Notes under the pieces: generated by a model
What the model was told of the DNA's origin: nothing
Seen by the model: the letters and a program-made list of their open reading frames with translations, nothing else
The model's database searches: none
NCBI GenBank assembly: GCA_900544615.1
Contig: UQVS01000008.1
Location: 38,687-102,686, forward strand
DNA: 64,000 bases
Direction of reading: 5' to 3'
Source: an uncultured Oscillibacter sp.
GTDB taxonomy: Bacteria > Bacillota > Clostridia > Oscillospirales > Oscillospiraceae
Position numbers and translations under genes: made by a program
Shown: piece by piece, positions 15,545 to 25,015 of the stretch
Position numbering within the stretch: the first letter of the stretch is position 1
Layout: each line of letters starts with the position of its first letter

Positions 15545-16792
15545 TTATGTGCCAACAGATGTGCCGGAGAGGGTGTATCCGCTGAGATAGCCCTTTCTCG
15601 GCTTCGCGCCGTGACTCAGGGGATTCACCAGCACGCCGTTTTCCACCACCTCAAAGTGCAGATGGGGGCCGGTGGAGTGGCCGGTGGAGCCGGTGATTCC
15701 GATGGTCTGTCCCTGCTGGACATAGGTACCCACGCTGACCTTGATGCTGCTCATATGGGCGTACAGGGTGGTATTGCCGGTGCCGTGGGAAATCACCACA
15801 TAGTTGCCGTAAGAGCTGGAACGCCTGGCCACGATCACTGTGCCGGCCTTGGCGGCATACACCGGGCTGGTGTAGCCCACCCGGCCGATATCTGTTCCCT
15901 TGTGATTGGTGGAACCCACACCGCCGGGGGAGTTCCGTCCGCCCACCGTGGAGGTGATGTACCGGCTGTCCACCGGCCAGATGTAGCCGCCGGGGTTGGT
16001 GTTGTAGTTCTTTCCCTGGGCTTTCATCTGTTCTTCCAGCTGCTTTTGCAGCTGCTGCGCCTGCCGCCGGATACGGGCCTCATCGGCTTCCAGCTCGTCC
16101 AGCGTCGCCTGATATTCTGCGGCGTTGTCGTCGATCTCCTTGACCAGCTTGTTGGCTTCCTCCCGCTGGGCGCTGAGCTGCTTTTTCTGCGTTTCAAGCT
16201 CCGCCTTGACGCTGACCAGATTCGCCTTACTGGCTTCCAGCCCGGTTTTCTTCTCCTCGATCTCCGCCTGAAGAGCCTGAAGATCCTGAATCACCTGCCG
16301 GTCATAGTCCATGATCTCGTTTACGATATCCAGCCGGCCCAGCAGGTCGGAAAAGCTGGCGGCCTTGAACAGCACCGACCAGTAGCTCACCGTCCCCTGC
16401 TCCTCCATCTCCCGCACCCGCTTGCAGAACAGCTCATACTGGGCTTCCTCCCGCTGCTGGGCGTCCGCCAGTTCCGCTTCCGCCTGCGTAATCAGGGTGT
16501 TGTAGTCGGAGATCTGGGATTCCGTGTTGTTGATCTTGGCGGCGGTATTGGCGATCTGGTCATCCAGCAGCCTCTTTTTCTGGACGGCCGCCGCCTTATC
16601 GTCCTTCAGATCGCTGAGCTTGCTCTGGATCTCTTTCTGCTGCTTATCCAGATTGGAGGCGTCGTTTTTCAATGCGTCGATATCCGCCTGTGTGACCTTG
16701 GCGGCCATAGCGGGGGCGGTATTTCCCGTCAGCAGCAGGACGGCGCACAGCAGCGCCGCGCAACCCCGCAGGAAGCGTTGATGTTTCTTCAT
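15545..16792 (-). CDS. Secreted M23 peptidoglycan hydrolase with coiled coil (FtsEX partner)
   Basis: 415 residues: signal peptide (RFLRGCAALLCAVLLLTGNT, cleavage after AMA near 30), a long coiled coil (about 35-255) with the mid-region LFKAASFSDLLGRLDIVNEI typical of PcsB/CwlO/EnvC-like proteins, then a C-terminal M23/LytM domain. The zinc ligands are present: HKGTD (HxxxD), YAHM and HLH in GPHLHFEV. Unlike EnvC, which is catalytically dead, this one should be an active endopeptidase by motif. It is 12 bases downstream of ftsX, so FtsEX very likely controls it through the coiled coil during division or elongation. Confidence 0.9.
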   Translation of the reverse strand: MKKHQRFLRGCAALLCAVLLLTGNTAPAMAAKVTQADIDALKNDASNLDKQQKEIQSKLSDLKDDKAAAVQKKRLLDDQIANTAAKINNTESQISDYNTLITQAEAELADAQQREEAQYELFCKRVREMEEQGTVSYWSVLFKAASFSDLLGRLDIVNEIMDYDRQVIQDLQALQAEIEEKKTGLEASKANLVSVKAELETQKKQLSAQREEANKLVKEIDDNAAEYQATLDELEADEARIRRQAQQLQKQLEEQMKAQGKNYNTNPGGYIWPVDSRYITSTVGGRNSPGGVGSTNHKGTDIGRVGYTSPVYAAKAGTVIVARRSSSYGNYVVISHGTGNTTLYAHMSSIKVSVGTYVQQGQTIGITGSTGHSTGPHLHFEVVENGVLVNPLSHGAKPRKGYLSGYTLSGTSVGT

Positions 16793-16804
16793 AGCGCGCC
16801 TCCC

Positions 16805-17692
16805 TTATACCTGAAGGAACCGCCGGATGGCGGAAAGGCTGCCGCCTACGCCGATCAGGACGCCTGCCCCCAGAAATACGCCGCCCACCGGCTTCCACAG
16901 CTGCCGGAACGGCACGATGGAAAGCAGCTGTAACGTATCATTGTTGGCCACGCCTTTGGCGATGGCCTCGTACAGCCCCCATTGCAGCAGGAACGCCAGC
17001 ACCGCGCCGGTCAGTCCCAGCATAAAGCCCTCATACACAAAGGGCCAGCGGATAAAGCCGTTGGTAGCGCCCACCATTTTCATAATGGCGATCTCCTCCC
17101 GCCGGTCAAAGGTGGTCAGCTTGATGGTGTTGGAAATGATGAATACCGACACCACAAACAGCACCGCGATCAGCGCCACGCAGATCACGGTGGCGATGTT
17201 GCGGACGGTGATAAAGCCGTTGGTCAGCTCCGCATAGGCGCTGATGCCGCCCACGCCCTCCACATTTCGGATCTTCTCCACCGTCTCGCTTTGCAGCCGC
17301 AGATCCTTTACCTTGATGGTAAAGCGGTCCCGGAGGATATTGGGGTCCAGATCCTGAAAATACTCCTCGTCCGGGTGCTCGGAGATAAAATTCTCCATAG
17401 CCTCTTCCCGCGAGATAAAGGTGGCGGAGGCCACATTGTCCACCGCTTCCAGCTTGCTCTGCAAGGCTTTGGCCTGCTCCTCCGTATAGGTGTCGTCGAT
17501 AAAGGCCAGAATTTCGTTTTCGCTCTCCACCTGCTTGAGATTGGCGTTGGCATTGACCGCCACCAGCGTGAAGGTTCCCATAATCAGCAGGCAGGCCACG
17601 GTGATGCCGATGGCGGCAAAGGACATGAAGCCGTGGCTGAACATATTGGAAAGGCCCTCATGGAGAAAGTAGCTGAAATTGTGCTTACCCAT
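16805..17692 (-). CDS. ftsX: Cell-division protein FtsX, ABC-transporter-like permease
   Basis: 295 residues with four transmembrane helices: one near 20-45, a large extracellular domain (about 50-160), and three at the C-terminal end (VICVALIAVLFVVSVFIIS, VYEGFMLGLTGAVLAFLLQW, GGVFLGAGVLIGVGGSLSAI). TFDRREEIAIMKMVGATNGF is the conserved FtsX coupling segment. FtsX transmits ATP-driven changes in FtsE to a periplasmic/extracellular wall hydrolase. Its start overlaps the end of ftsE by 8 bases. Confidence 0.95.
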   Translation of the reverse strand: MGKHNFSYFLHEGLSNMFSHGFMSFAAIGITVACLLIMGTFTLVAVNANANLKQVESENEILAFIDDTYTEEQAKALQSKLEAVDNVASATFISREEAMENFISEHPDEEYFQDLDPNILRDRFTIKVKDLRLQSETVEKIRNVEGVGGISAYAELTNGFITVRNIATVICVALIAVLFVVSVFIISNTIKLTTFDRREEIAIMKMVGATNGFIRWPFVYEGFMLGLTGAVLAFLLQWGLYEAIAKGVANNDTLQLLSIVPFRQLWKPVGGVFLGAGVLIGVGGSLSAIRRFLQV

Positions 17693-18377
17693 GGATATGC
17701 CCTCCTACATAGCCGCCCACGCTGTCGTTGACAATGCGGCCCTGATCGATGGTGATGACCCGCTTTTCAAATTTGTTCACCAGATCCTTCTCATGGGTGA
17801 CCACCAGCACCGTCGTCCCCAGCTGGTTGATCTTTACCAGCAGGGTCATGATCTCCATGGACCGCTCCGGGTCCAGATTGCCGGTAGGCTCGTCGGCAAT
17901 GATGGTGCTGGGATTGTTCACCAGCGCACGGGCAATGGCCACCCGCTGCTGTTCGCCGCCGGACAGCTCGCTGGGGTAGTTCTGCGCCTTTTTTTCCAGC
18001 CCCACCAGCAGCAGCACATAGGCAATGCGGGTCTTGATTTCCTTCATGGGCATTCCCACGGCCCGCATGACAAATTCCAGATTTTCATACACGGTTTTCT
18101 TCTCGATCAGGCGGAAATCCTGAAAAATGACCCCCAGCGTCCGGCGCATCATGGGGATCTGCCGCTCGGAAATGTTGCTGACCGAGAAGCCGTTGATCAT
18201 GATGCGGCCCGCCGTGGGAACCTCTTCCCCGGTAAGCATTTTTATAAAGGTGGACTTTCCGGAACCGGAAGGCCCCACCAGAAACACAAATTCCCCATCC
18301 TCAATGGTCGTGCTGATACCCCGGATGGCCTTGGTACCATTTGGATATTCCATTTCCACGTCTTTCAGGCGGATCAT
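17685..18377 (-). CDS. ftsE: Cell-division ATP-binding protein FtsE
   Basis: 230-residue ABC ATPase: Walker A GPSGSGKSTFIK near 35-46, signature LSGGEQQRVAIARAL near 138, Walker B IIADEPTGNLDP near 159. MIRLKDVEMEYPNGTKAIRG at the start is typical of FtsE. First gene of the ftsE-ftsX-M23-small protein operon. Confidence 0.96.
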   Translation of the reverse strand: MIRLKDVEMEYPNGTKAIRGISTTIEDGEFVFLVGPSGSGKSTFIKMLTGEEVPTAGRIMINGFSVSNISERQIPMMRRTLGVIFQDFRLIEKKTVYENLEFVMRAVGMPMKEIKTRIAYVLLLVGLEKKAQNYPSELSGGEQQRVAIARALVNNPSTIIADEPTGNLDPERSMEIMTLLVKINQLGTTVLVVTHEKDLVNKFEKRVITIDQGRIVNDSVGGYVGGHIHG

Positions 18378-18453
18378 CAGTACTCTCCTTATCTATTGTT
18401 CAAGCGGCCTGACCCGCCGGGGATCAGGTCGACATAATTCTGTACTTGATAAC

Positions 18454-18482
18454 ATTATATACGGCTTTTCGGGACTTTGCAA
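18454..18482 (-). promoter_or_regulatory. Promoter of ftsEX
   Basis: Minus-strand TTGCAA (18477-18482) and TATAAT (18454-18459) with a 17-base spacer. Confidence 0.75.
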
Positions 18483-18538
18483 CAATCCCGCCGCAGATTC
18501 TTTCCAAACTTTTTCCGGCGGGATCCGCCGGCGAACGC

Positions 18539-18580
18539 GGAAAAGCGGCGGCACAGCCTCCGCCGTGCCGCCGCTTTTCC
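18539..18580 (-). terminator. Terminator at the end of the liv-led operon
   Basis: GGAAAAGCGGCGGCAC and GTGCCGCCGCTTTTCC are perfect 16-base inverted copies with a 10-base loop, about 40 bases beyond the last stop. The T-run lies inside the stem rather than after it. Confidence 0.65.
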
Positions 18581-18619
18581 TAACAGTGAATACCGCCCGG
18601 ACATTTTCAGACGGGCAGC

Positions 18620-19540
18620 TTACCATGTCTCCAGACCGCAGGCGTTTGCCTGCTCCATGGCTCTGACCAGATGATAGACGAACCGGCATACCGGCAGCTC
18701 TACGCCGCGGCTGCGTCCCAGCTCCAGCGCTTCTCCGATCAGCATATCGATCTCCGTAGGCCGCCCGGCCTGCAAGTCCTGCGCCATACTGCAAAGGCCG
18801 TCGCCGGGATAGGGATCAAAATATCCGTCCAGCGCCCGGATATCCGCTTCCGACAGGGCAACGCCGCAGGCGTTTGCCAGCCGAACGATCTCCTCCATGA
18901 TACATTCCAGCGCCGCGCCGGTTTCCGGCAGCTGCTGGAACCACCGGTGGCGGCAGCGCAGAATGGATTCCTCCGTGTTGAATGCGGCGTTGAACATATA
19001 TTTCCGCCAGATATCCAGCAAGATCTCCCGGCTGATGCGGCAGGAAACCACCCCGTCCAGCAGGTCGTGAATCTCCTGAATCCTGTCCGTAACAGAGCCG
19101 TCACGCTCCCCGATGCAGATGTCGCCAACCGGCTGGAACTCCACATGGGAGCCGCACTTTCTGGCATTAAGACGGCTCATGCAGTAGATCAGGCGATCTG
19201 TCCCGATCCGCCGCGCCAGCACCTCCTCGCTGGTCAGGCCGTTCATCAGGCTCATCACCACGGTGTCCGGGCCGGTCTCGGTGGCCGCATCGTCCAGCGC
19301 ATCCTCCAGCTGATACCCTTTCACCGCAACGATCAGCAGCCGGGGCGGCGGCTCCGCCCCCGGCTCGGCGACGTGCAGATCATAGTGGACGCCGTTGATC
19401 CAGATGCCCTCCGCTTTCAGCCGCTGCGCCCGCTGCCCTCTTGCCAGAATCCGCACCCGGCAGGGCTTTCCCATCAGCGCCCGGAAGGCAATGCTGCCCT
19501 CCGCGCCCAAGCCCAGAATACTGACCTCGGTATGTTCCAT
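18620..19540 (-). CDS. Ketopantoate reductase-like protein (ApbA/PanE family)
   Basis: 306 residues. N-terminal Rossmann fold EVSILGLGAEGSIAFRALMG (GxGxxG variant) binding NADPH, then LIVAVKGYQ with the lysine, MNGLTSEEVL with the asparagine, and a C-terminal all-helical domain with WRKYMFNAAFN that carries the catalytic lysine of the family. The family reduces 2-ketopantoate to pantoate or other 2-oxo acids. It ends an operon led by liv transport genes and an aminotransferase, so it may act on a different branched 2-oxo acid. Substrate not assignable from sequence. Confidence 0.8.
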   Translation of the reverse strand: MEHTEVSILGLGAEGSIAFRALMGKPCRVRILARGQRAQRLKAEGIWINGVHYDLHVAEPGAEPPPRLLIVAVKGYQLEDALDDAATETGPDTVVMSLMNGLTSEEVLARRIGTDRLIYCMSRLNARKCGSHVEFQPVGDICIGERDGSVTDRIQEIHDLLDGVVSCRISREILLDIWRKYMFNAAFNTEESILRCRHRWFQQLPETGAALECIMEEIVRLANACGVALSEADIRALDGYFDPYPGDGLCSMAQDLQAGRPTEIDMLIGEALELGRSRGVELPVCRFVYHLVRAMEQANACGLETW

Positions 19541-19545
19541 GCCCT

Positions 19546-20730
19546 TTACCCCTTTGCCAGTGCGTCCCGAAAGACCTGTCCCATAATGGTCATGCCCCGC
19601 GTCATGTCCTCCTCCGACGCATTGGAGTAGTTCAGCCGCAGGCAGCGGCGCTCATTGCCGTCTGCGAAGAAGGTGCGTCCCGGAATGTACGCCGCCTTAT
19701 GCGCCGCCATGGTGGGCAGCAAAGCGTCCGTGTCGATCCCCTCCGGCATGGTGACCCACAGGAACAGGCCGCCGCAGGGATGCGTCCACCGGGATCCCTC
19801 CGGGAATTCAGAGGCCAGCAGCGCCAGCATCCTGTCCCGGCGTCCCCGGTACAGGTCATTCAGACGGCGGATGTTTGCGTCCAGATCATTGTGTTCCAGA
19901 TAGGTGTCCACCACCATCTGCGTCAGGGTACTGGCCTGTAAATCGGCGCATTCCTTGGCGCTTTCATACTTTTCGATCAGTCCCCGCTCCGCCAGCAGCC
20001 AGCCCAGCCGGATGCCGGGGCTGAGCACCTTGGAAAACGACCCCATGTAGGTGACAATGCCGGTGGCGTCCATGGACTTCAGGGTGGGGACCGTCTCCCC
20101 CTCATAGCGCAGCTCGCCGTAGGGGTTGTCCTCCAGAATGGGCAGCTCGTACCGCCGGGCAATTTCCAGAATCTGCTTCCGGCGTTCCAGCGACCATGTC
20201 CGGCCGGTGGGATTCTGGAAAGAGGGGATGATATACATCAACCGCACTTTGGGGTGGGCTGCCAGCTGGCGCTCCAGATCCTCCGGCACCATGCCGTCAT
20301 CATCGGTCTCAATGGGCAGCAGGCCGCATTCATAGGAGCGGAACACCGTCAGGGCCGCCAGATAGGTGGGGTTCTCGCAGACCACCAGATCTCCCGGTTC
20401 CAGAAAGACCTTGCCCGCCAGATCCAGTCCCTGCTGGGAACCGCTGACGATCAGGATATTCTCCGCCGTGCAGGAAATCCCCTGTCCTGTCAGGCGCTGT
20501 GCCAGCTTCTCCCGCAGGGGCAGATAGCCGGAGGAGGGGCCGTATTGCAGGGCCGCGCGGCCCTGCGTGCGATAAACCTCGTCGGTCGCCTGCCGCATGG
20601 CCTCCACTGGGAAGGATTCCGGCGCAGGCAGACCGCCCGCAAAGGAGATGACCTCCTTCTGGGCGGCCAAAGCCAGCGTCTGGCGCAGGATTTCCGTATC
20701 CATCTGTAAAATTCTCTTTGCGAAATGCAT
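19546..20730 (-). CDS. PLP-dependent aminotransferase, MocR/LysN-like (2-aminoadipate or branched-chain/aromatic type)
   Basis: 394 residues, fold-type I. Motifs: SFAGGLPAPESFPVEAMRQA at the N-terminus, LQYGPSSGYLPLREKLAQRL, PSFQNPTGRTW, DNPYGELRY, and the PLP-lysine in YMGSFSKVLSPGIRLGWLLA near 236. This set defines the LysN/MocR aminotransferase branch, here without an HTH domain. Such enzymes transaminate 2-aminoadipate, branched-chain, aromatic or kynurenine-type substrates. The start is 18 bases after the kinase-like gene. Operon context with liv genes favours a branched-chain substrate, by inference. Confidence 0.85.
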   Translation of the reverse strand: MHFAKRILQMDTEILRQTLALAAQKEVISFAGGLPAPESFPVEAMRQATDEVYRTQGRAALQYGPSSGYLPLREKLAQRLTGQGISCTAENILIVSGSQQGLDLAGKVFLEPGDLVVCENPTYLAALTVFRSYECGLLPIETDDDGMVPEDLERQLAAHPKVRLMYIIPSFQNPTGRTWSLERRKQILEIARRYELPILEDNPYGELRYEGETVPTLKSMDATGIVTYMGSFSKVLSPGIRLGWLLAERGLIEKYESAKECADLQASTLTQMVVDTYLEHNDLDANIRRLNDLYRGRRDRMLALLASEFPEGSRWTHPCGGLFLWVTMPEGIDTDALLPTMAAHKAAYIPGRTFFADGNERRCLRLNYSNASEEDMTRGMTIMGQVFRDALAKG

Positions 20731-20748
20731 AACAATGAACCTCCCCGT

Positions 20749-21375
20749 TCAGGTAAACAGCGGCAGCGCGTTTCGGATCAATTCCACGCAGCCGTCCTCG
20801 CCCAGCTGCTGGGAATCCAGCGAAAGATCATACCCCGCGGCGTCCCGCCATTCCTCGCCGGTATAGTAATGGTAATAGGCCGCCCGGCGCTTGTCCTCCC
20901 TGCGGATGTAGCGGGCAACCTCATGCGTGCTCCACGCCAGGGAATAGGAGGCCACCCGCGCCATACGGGTCTCCAGCGGCGCGTGGATAAACAGCCGCAG
21001 CAGCCTGACATCGGGCTGCTCCATCAGCAGGTAGTTGGCGCAGCGTCCCAGAATAATGCAGTTTTCCGTGGCGGCCAGTTCCTTGATGATCTTCGCCTGA
21101 AAGCTGAACAGGTTCCGCGTGGAAATGTAGTCGTCGCTGTCCGGCGGCAGGATCTCGCCGGTATAGACCTTTTCGGCGGCGGAGAGCATCTCCTTCCAGC
21201 CGACGCGTTCATCGGCCGCGCCGAAAAGCCGCTCATGGATCCCGCTGACCTCCGAAGCCTTCCGCAGTAGATCCCGGTCATAGTAGGGAATGTTCAACTC
21301 CTCAGACAGTCTGCGGGTGATATCGTGACCGCCGCTGCCGGTCTCCCGCGCAACGGTAATAACATAATGTTTCAT
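20749..21375 (-). CDS. Cytidylate-kinase-like family protein
   Basis: 208 residues: MKHYVITVARETGSGGHDIT is the P-loop variant of the cytidylate kinase-like family (AAA_26/PF13189), followed by LSEELNIPYYDRDLLRKASE, NCIILGRCANYLLM and the arginine-rich lid DKRRAAYYHYYTGEEWRDAA. Members of this group are widespread in Clostridia, but as far as I know their biochemistry is not settled and they are distinct from CMP kinase Cmk. It sits 14 bases after livF and is co-transcribed. Confidence 0.8.
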   Translation of the reverse strand: MKHYVITVARETGSGGHDITRRLSEELNIPYYDRDLLRKASEVSGIHERLFGAADERVGWKEMLSAAEKVYTGEILPPDSDDYISTRNLFSFQAKIIKELAATENCIILGRCANYLLMEQPDVRLLRLFIHAPLETRMARVASYSLAWSTHEVARYIRREDKRRAAYYHYYTGEEWRDAAGYDLSLDSQQLGEDGCVELIRNALPLFT

Positions 21376-21389
21376 ATTCCGTGCCTCCC

Positions 21390-22094
21390 TTACGCGCCCA
21401 GATAGGCCTTGCGAACCCGGTCGTCCTCCGCCAGATCCGCCGCCGCGCCTTCCATGGAGATGGTTCCTGTTTCCAGCACATAGGCCCGGTCGCTGACGGC
21501 CAGCGCCATTTTGGCGTTCTGCTCCACCAGCAGGATGGTGATGCCGCTCTCATGCAGCTCCTGGATCATGGCAAAAATTTCCTTGACCAGCAGAGGGCTT
21601 AGTCCCATGGACGGCTCGTCCATCAGCACGATGCGGGGATTGGTCATCAGCGCCCGGCCGGTGGCCAGCATCTGCTGTTCGCCGCCGGAAAGGGTGCCGG
21701 CCATCTGACGGCGGCGCTCCTTCAGGCGGGGGAAGTGTCCGTAGACCCGCTCCATGTTTTCCGTCACCCGTCTGGCGTCCGAAATGGTATAGGCTCCCAT
21801 TTTCAGATTTTCCTCCACCGTCATCTGGGCAAAGACATGACGCCCCTCCGGTACATGGGACAAACCCAGACGGATGATGGTATTGGCAGGCACCGCCTGA
21901 AGATCCTTCCCGTCCAGCGTGACGGAGCCGGAGGAGGCCCGCAGCAGGCCGGAGATGGTATGCAGCGTGGTGGTTTTCCCGGCGCCGTTGGCTCCGATCA
22001 GAGAGACCAGCTCCCCGTCCCCCACGGTGAGGGAGATGCCCTTCAGGGCGTGAATCGCGCCGTAATAGACGTGCAGATCCTTGATTTCCAGCAT
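21390..22094 (-). CDS. livF: Branched-chain amino acid ABC transporter ATP-binding protein LivF
   Basis: 234 residues. Starts MLEIKDLHVYYGAIHALKGI; Walker A GANGAGKTTTLH, LSGGEQQMLATGRALM signature and IVLMDEPSMGLSP Walker B. The LSHVPEGRHVFAQMTVEENL segment is characteristic of LivF. Start chosen at the ATG after GGAGGG; longer frames upstream overlap livG. Confidence 0.95.
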   Translation of the reverse strand: MLEIKDLHVYYGAIHALKGISLTVGDGELVSLIGANGAGKTTTLHTISGLLRASSGSVTLDGKDLQAVPANTIIRLGLSHVPEGRHVFAQMTVEENLKMGAYTISDARRVTENMERVYGHFPRLKERRRQMAGTLSGGEQQMLATGRALMTNPRIVLMDEPSMGLSPLLVKEIFAMIQELHESGITILLVEQNAKMALAVSDRAYVLETGTISMEGAAADLAEDDRVRKAYLGA

Positions 22095-22108
22095 ATCTGT
22101 TCCCTCCC

Positions 22109-22885
22109 TTATTCGCCGAGATACGCGGTAATGACACGGGGGTTGGCGGCGATTTCCTCCGGCAGACCGCAGGCAATGGTCTGGCCATAGTCGATGACTT
22201 GAATCCGCTGGCACACGTTCATCACCAGCGACATATCATGCTCGATCAGCAGAATGGCAATGCCGAACCGGTCCCGGATGGTATTGATGCAGGAGAGCAG
22301 CTCTGCGGTTTCTGTGGGGTTCATACCGGCAGCAGGCTCGTCCAGCAGCAGCACCTTCATGTTGGTAGCCAGTGCGCGGGCGATCTCCAGCTTGCGCTGC
22401 TGCCCATAGGGCAGGCTGGCGGCGGCAACGTCCGCCTGCTCCCGCAGGCCGCAGATCTCCAGCAGATTCAGCGCCTTTTCCGTGATCTCCTGCTCCGCCT
22501 TCCAGAATTTCGGCGTGCGGAACATGGCGTCCAGCAGATTGTAGTGCAGATCCTTGCTGAAGGCCACCTTGACGTTTTCGATAACGGTCATATCCGTGAA
22601 CAGGCGGATATTCTGGAAGGTGCGGGCAACGCCGGCCTCCACGAACTGGTGAACCTTTTTGCCGTTCAGAGGGACGCCGTCCAGCAGGACGGTTCCCTCC
22701 GTGGGGACATACACGCCGGTGAGCAGGTTGAACACGGTGGTTTTCCCGGCGCCGTTGGGGCCGATGAGGCCCACCAGCTCCCCGGAGCAGATGGAAAGGT
22801 TGAAATCCTGCACGGCGTGCAGACCGCCGAAGGAAATGCCCAGATGCTTTGTCTCCAGCACCGGCTTTTTCAGTGTTTCAGACAT
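22109..22885 (-). CDS. livG: Branched-chain amino acid ABC transporter ATP-binding protein LivG
   Basis: 258 residues. Walker A GPNGAGKTTVFN, signature LPYGQQRKLEIARAL (LivG-type, not LSGGQ), Walker B LLLDEPAAGMNP, and ARTFQNIRLFTDMTVIENV. ATG follows GGAGG. Pairs with LivF as the heterodimeric motor. Confidence 0.95.
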   Translation of the reverse strand: MSETLKKPVLETKHLGISFGGLHAVQDFNLSICSGELVGLIGPNGAGKTTVFNLLTGVYVPTEGTVLLDGVPLNGKKVHQFVEAGVARTFQNIRLFTDMTVIENVKVAFSKDLHYNLLDAMFRTPKFWKAEQEITEKALNLLEICGLREQADVAAASLPYGQQRKLEIARALATNMKVLLLDEPAAGMNPTETAELLSCINTIRDRFGIAILLIEHDMSLVMNVCQRIQVIDYGQTIACGLPEEIAANPRVITAYLGE

Positions 22886-24017
22886 GATGTCCGGCCTCCT
22901 TCCGCAAGGATTTGCGGGCCATGCGCCCTGCGCGGAGCTTTGCGGGCCACTGAGGAACGTCGCACAGGGCGAATTCCCTGCTGCCCATGATGCCCCGCGG
23001 GCGGAACATGATGACAACGATCAATGCAATGGAATACACCAGCATGGGATAGGTAAACACGTTTTGCAAAAAGGCAGGCAGTGCATGGACCCATGCCCCG
23101 TTTTTAATGGTATAGTTCAGCAGGAACAGCACCACAGCGGCGATGACGGAGCCGGTGAGTGATCCCATGCCGCCCACTACCACCATGACCACAATGAACA
23201 CGGAGTTGAGGATGGAGCCGTTGGTGAAGGCAAAGGAGGTGGTGGAGAGGGCCGCGTTGCTGCAGGCGTAGAGTGCGCCGGTGATCCCGGCAAAAAATGC
23301 GGAAATGGTGAAGGTCAGCATCTTGTAATAGCTGACGTTGATGCCGGAGGCGGAGGCGGCGATCTCGTTGTCCCGGATGGCCCGGATGCAGCGGCCGTAC
23401 TTGGAGCGGACGAACATGAACATACAGGTCATGCAGATGATGATGCTCAGCGCCGCCACCCACAGGTACTTCATCTTTTCATCGTTGGAAAAGCCGAGGC
23501 CCGTGGCGTACAGGGACGAGGAGGCTGCCCCCTGAGAAAGCCCCTGCTGCCCGCAGAAGGGCAGGTTGTTGATGAGGTTCACGATGATCATGCCGAAGCC
23601 CAGCGTGATGATGGCCAGATAGTCGCCCTTCAGCCGCAGGGCGGGAATCCCCACCAGCAGTCCCAGCAGAGCGGCGGCAGCGCCTGCGGCCAGAATACTC
23701 AGGAGCAGAACCAGCAGGAAGGCCGGGCCGGATTTTTCCGTGTAGACCCCCGCCCGCTGAAATGCCAGAGAAATCAGTGCCGCCGTATACGCGCCGACGG
23801 CCATAAAGCCGCAGTGCCCCAGAGACAGCTGCCCCAGAAAACCCAGAACCAGATTCAGCGACGCCGCCATGATGATGAGATAGCTGCACTGCCAGATGGA
23901 GGGCGTGATCTTGAGCTTGACGGTATTGCCGCCCAGCAGGCCCATGACGGCCACCGCGGCAAACAGCAGAGCCAGCGCCGCGAAGTTGACCAGATAACGC
24001 AGTTTGGTGTTTTTCAT
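22878..24017 (-). CDS. livM: Branched-chain amino acid ABC transporter permease LivM
   Basis: 379 residues, about ten membrane helices. LNLVLGFLGQLSLGHCGFMA and LVGIPALRLKGDYLAIITLG followed by FGMII are the standard LivM motifs. The end overlaps livG by 8 bases and the start overlaps livH by 4. Confidence 0.95.
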   Translation of the reverse strand: MKNTKLRYLVNFAALALLFAAVAVMGLLGGNTVKLKITPSIWQCSYLIIMAASLNLVLGFLGQLSLGHCGFMAVGAYTAALISLAFQRAGVYTEKSGPAFLLVLLLSILAAGAAAALLGLLVGIPALRLKGDYLAIITLGFGMIIVNLINNLPFCGQQGLSQGAASSSLYATGLGFSNDEKMKYLWVAALSIIICMTCMFMFVRSKYGRCIRAIRDNEIAASASGINVSYYKMLTFTISAFFAGITGALYACSNAALSTTSFAFTNGSILNSVFIVVMVVVGGMGSLTGSVIAAVVLFLLNYTIKNGAWVHALPAFLQNVFTYPMLVYSIALIVVIMFRPRGIMGSREFALCDVPQWPAKLRAGRMARKSLRKEAGHHV

Positions 24018-24907
24018 ACTTTCTCACCCACATTCTTTCCCAGAATACCGGCAGGCCGGATCATCAGCACCACGATCAGGATCAGATACACGAAGGTATC
24101 GGACATGGAGGAGTTGATATAGGTATTGGCCCCGGACTGGACGATGCCGATCAACAGGCCCCCCAGCATGGCGCCGGGCAGGGAACCGATGCCGCCCAGC
24201 ACCGCCGCCACAAAGGCGTAAATGCCAAGGGTCGCGCCCATGGTGGTATAGACCTTGGGGTACTGGGCGATGTACATCAGCGCCGCCACGGCGGCAAGTC
24301 CCGCGCCGATGGCAAAGGTCACCAGAATCGTATGGTTCACATTGATGCCCATCAGCGTGGCAGCCTCCTTATCCTCGGAAACGCACCGCATGGCGCAGCC
24401 GACCTTTGCTTTCTGGGTAAAGAGGTAGAGCGCTACCATAATCGCGGCGGACACCGCCACGGTGATGACGGTGGCGTGGCTGACGGACACACCGCCGACG
24501 GTGAAGGTCTTGGCAAACAGCGTATAGGGGACCTTGGGATCAGGCCCGATGGCGGGAATGGCCTGCGCCAGATTCTCCAGCACAAAGCTCATGGCAATGG
24601 CGGTGATGAGGCAGGTCAGGTTGTTGCCGGTTTTCCGGACAGGCCGGTAGGCCAGCAGTTCCACCAGCATTCCCACACAGGCGCAGATGAGAACGGCAGG
24701 CACCACGGCCAGCCAGCCGGGAATCCCCGCCGCCATCATGACGGGAATAATGAAAAACAGCGAGTAGCCGCCCACCATAATGAAATCGCCGTGGGCAAAG
24801 TTAATGAGCTTGATGATCCCGTAGACCATGGTATAGCCCAGAGCGATCAGGGCGTATACGCTGCCGAGGCGCAGCCCGGTAATCAGGAATTGAATGAATG
24901 TGATCAT
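24014..24907 (-). CDS. livH: Branched-chain amino acid ABC transporter permease LivH
   Basis: 297 residues, about eight helices. GLRLGSVYALIALGYTMVYG and INFAHGDFIMVGGY are the LivH signature, with AVLGGIGSLPGAMLGGLLIG near the end. The ATG at 24905-24907 follows AGGAGGGG. Confidence 0.95.
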   Translation of the reverse strand: MITFIQFLITGLRLGSVYALIALGYTMVYGIIKLINFAHGDFIMVGGYSLFFIIPVMMAAGIPGWLAVVPAVLICACVGMLVELLAYRPVRKTGNNLTCLITAIAMSFVLENLAQAIPAIGPDPKVPYTLFAKTFTVGGVSVSHATVITVAVSAAIMVALYLFTQKAKVGCAMRCVSEDKEAATLMGINVNHTILVTFAIGAGLAAVAALMYIAQYPKVYTTMGATLGIYAFVAAVLGGIGSLPGAMLGGLLIGIVQSGANTYINSSMSDTFVYLILIVVLMIRPAGILGKNVGEKV

Positions 24908-25015
24908 TGGAAAATCCCCTCCTGGAAGCGGATGAAAGAGTACACCCTGCACCGGCACGGAACCGGCATGGTGCGATAAAGCCTGCCCCCATGGACAGAG
25001 GCCGGAGAAAACAGC

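Noticed and set aside
18483..18538. CCGGCGG / CCGCCGG inverted repeat before the operon terminator
   Set aside because: Short and GC-biased; adjacent to a far stronger hairpin and without a T-run in the right direction, so not listed separately.
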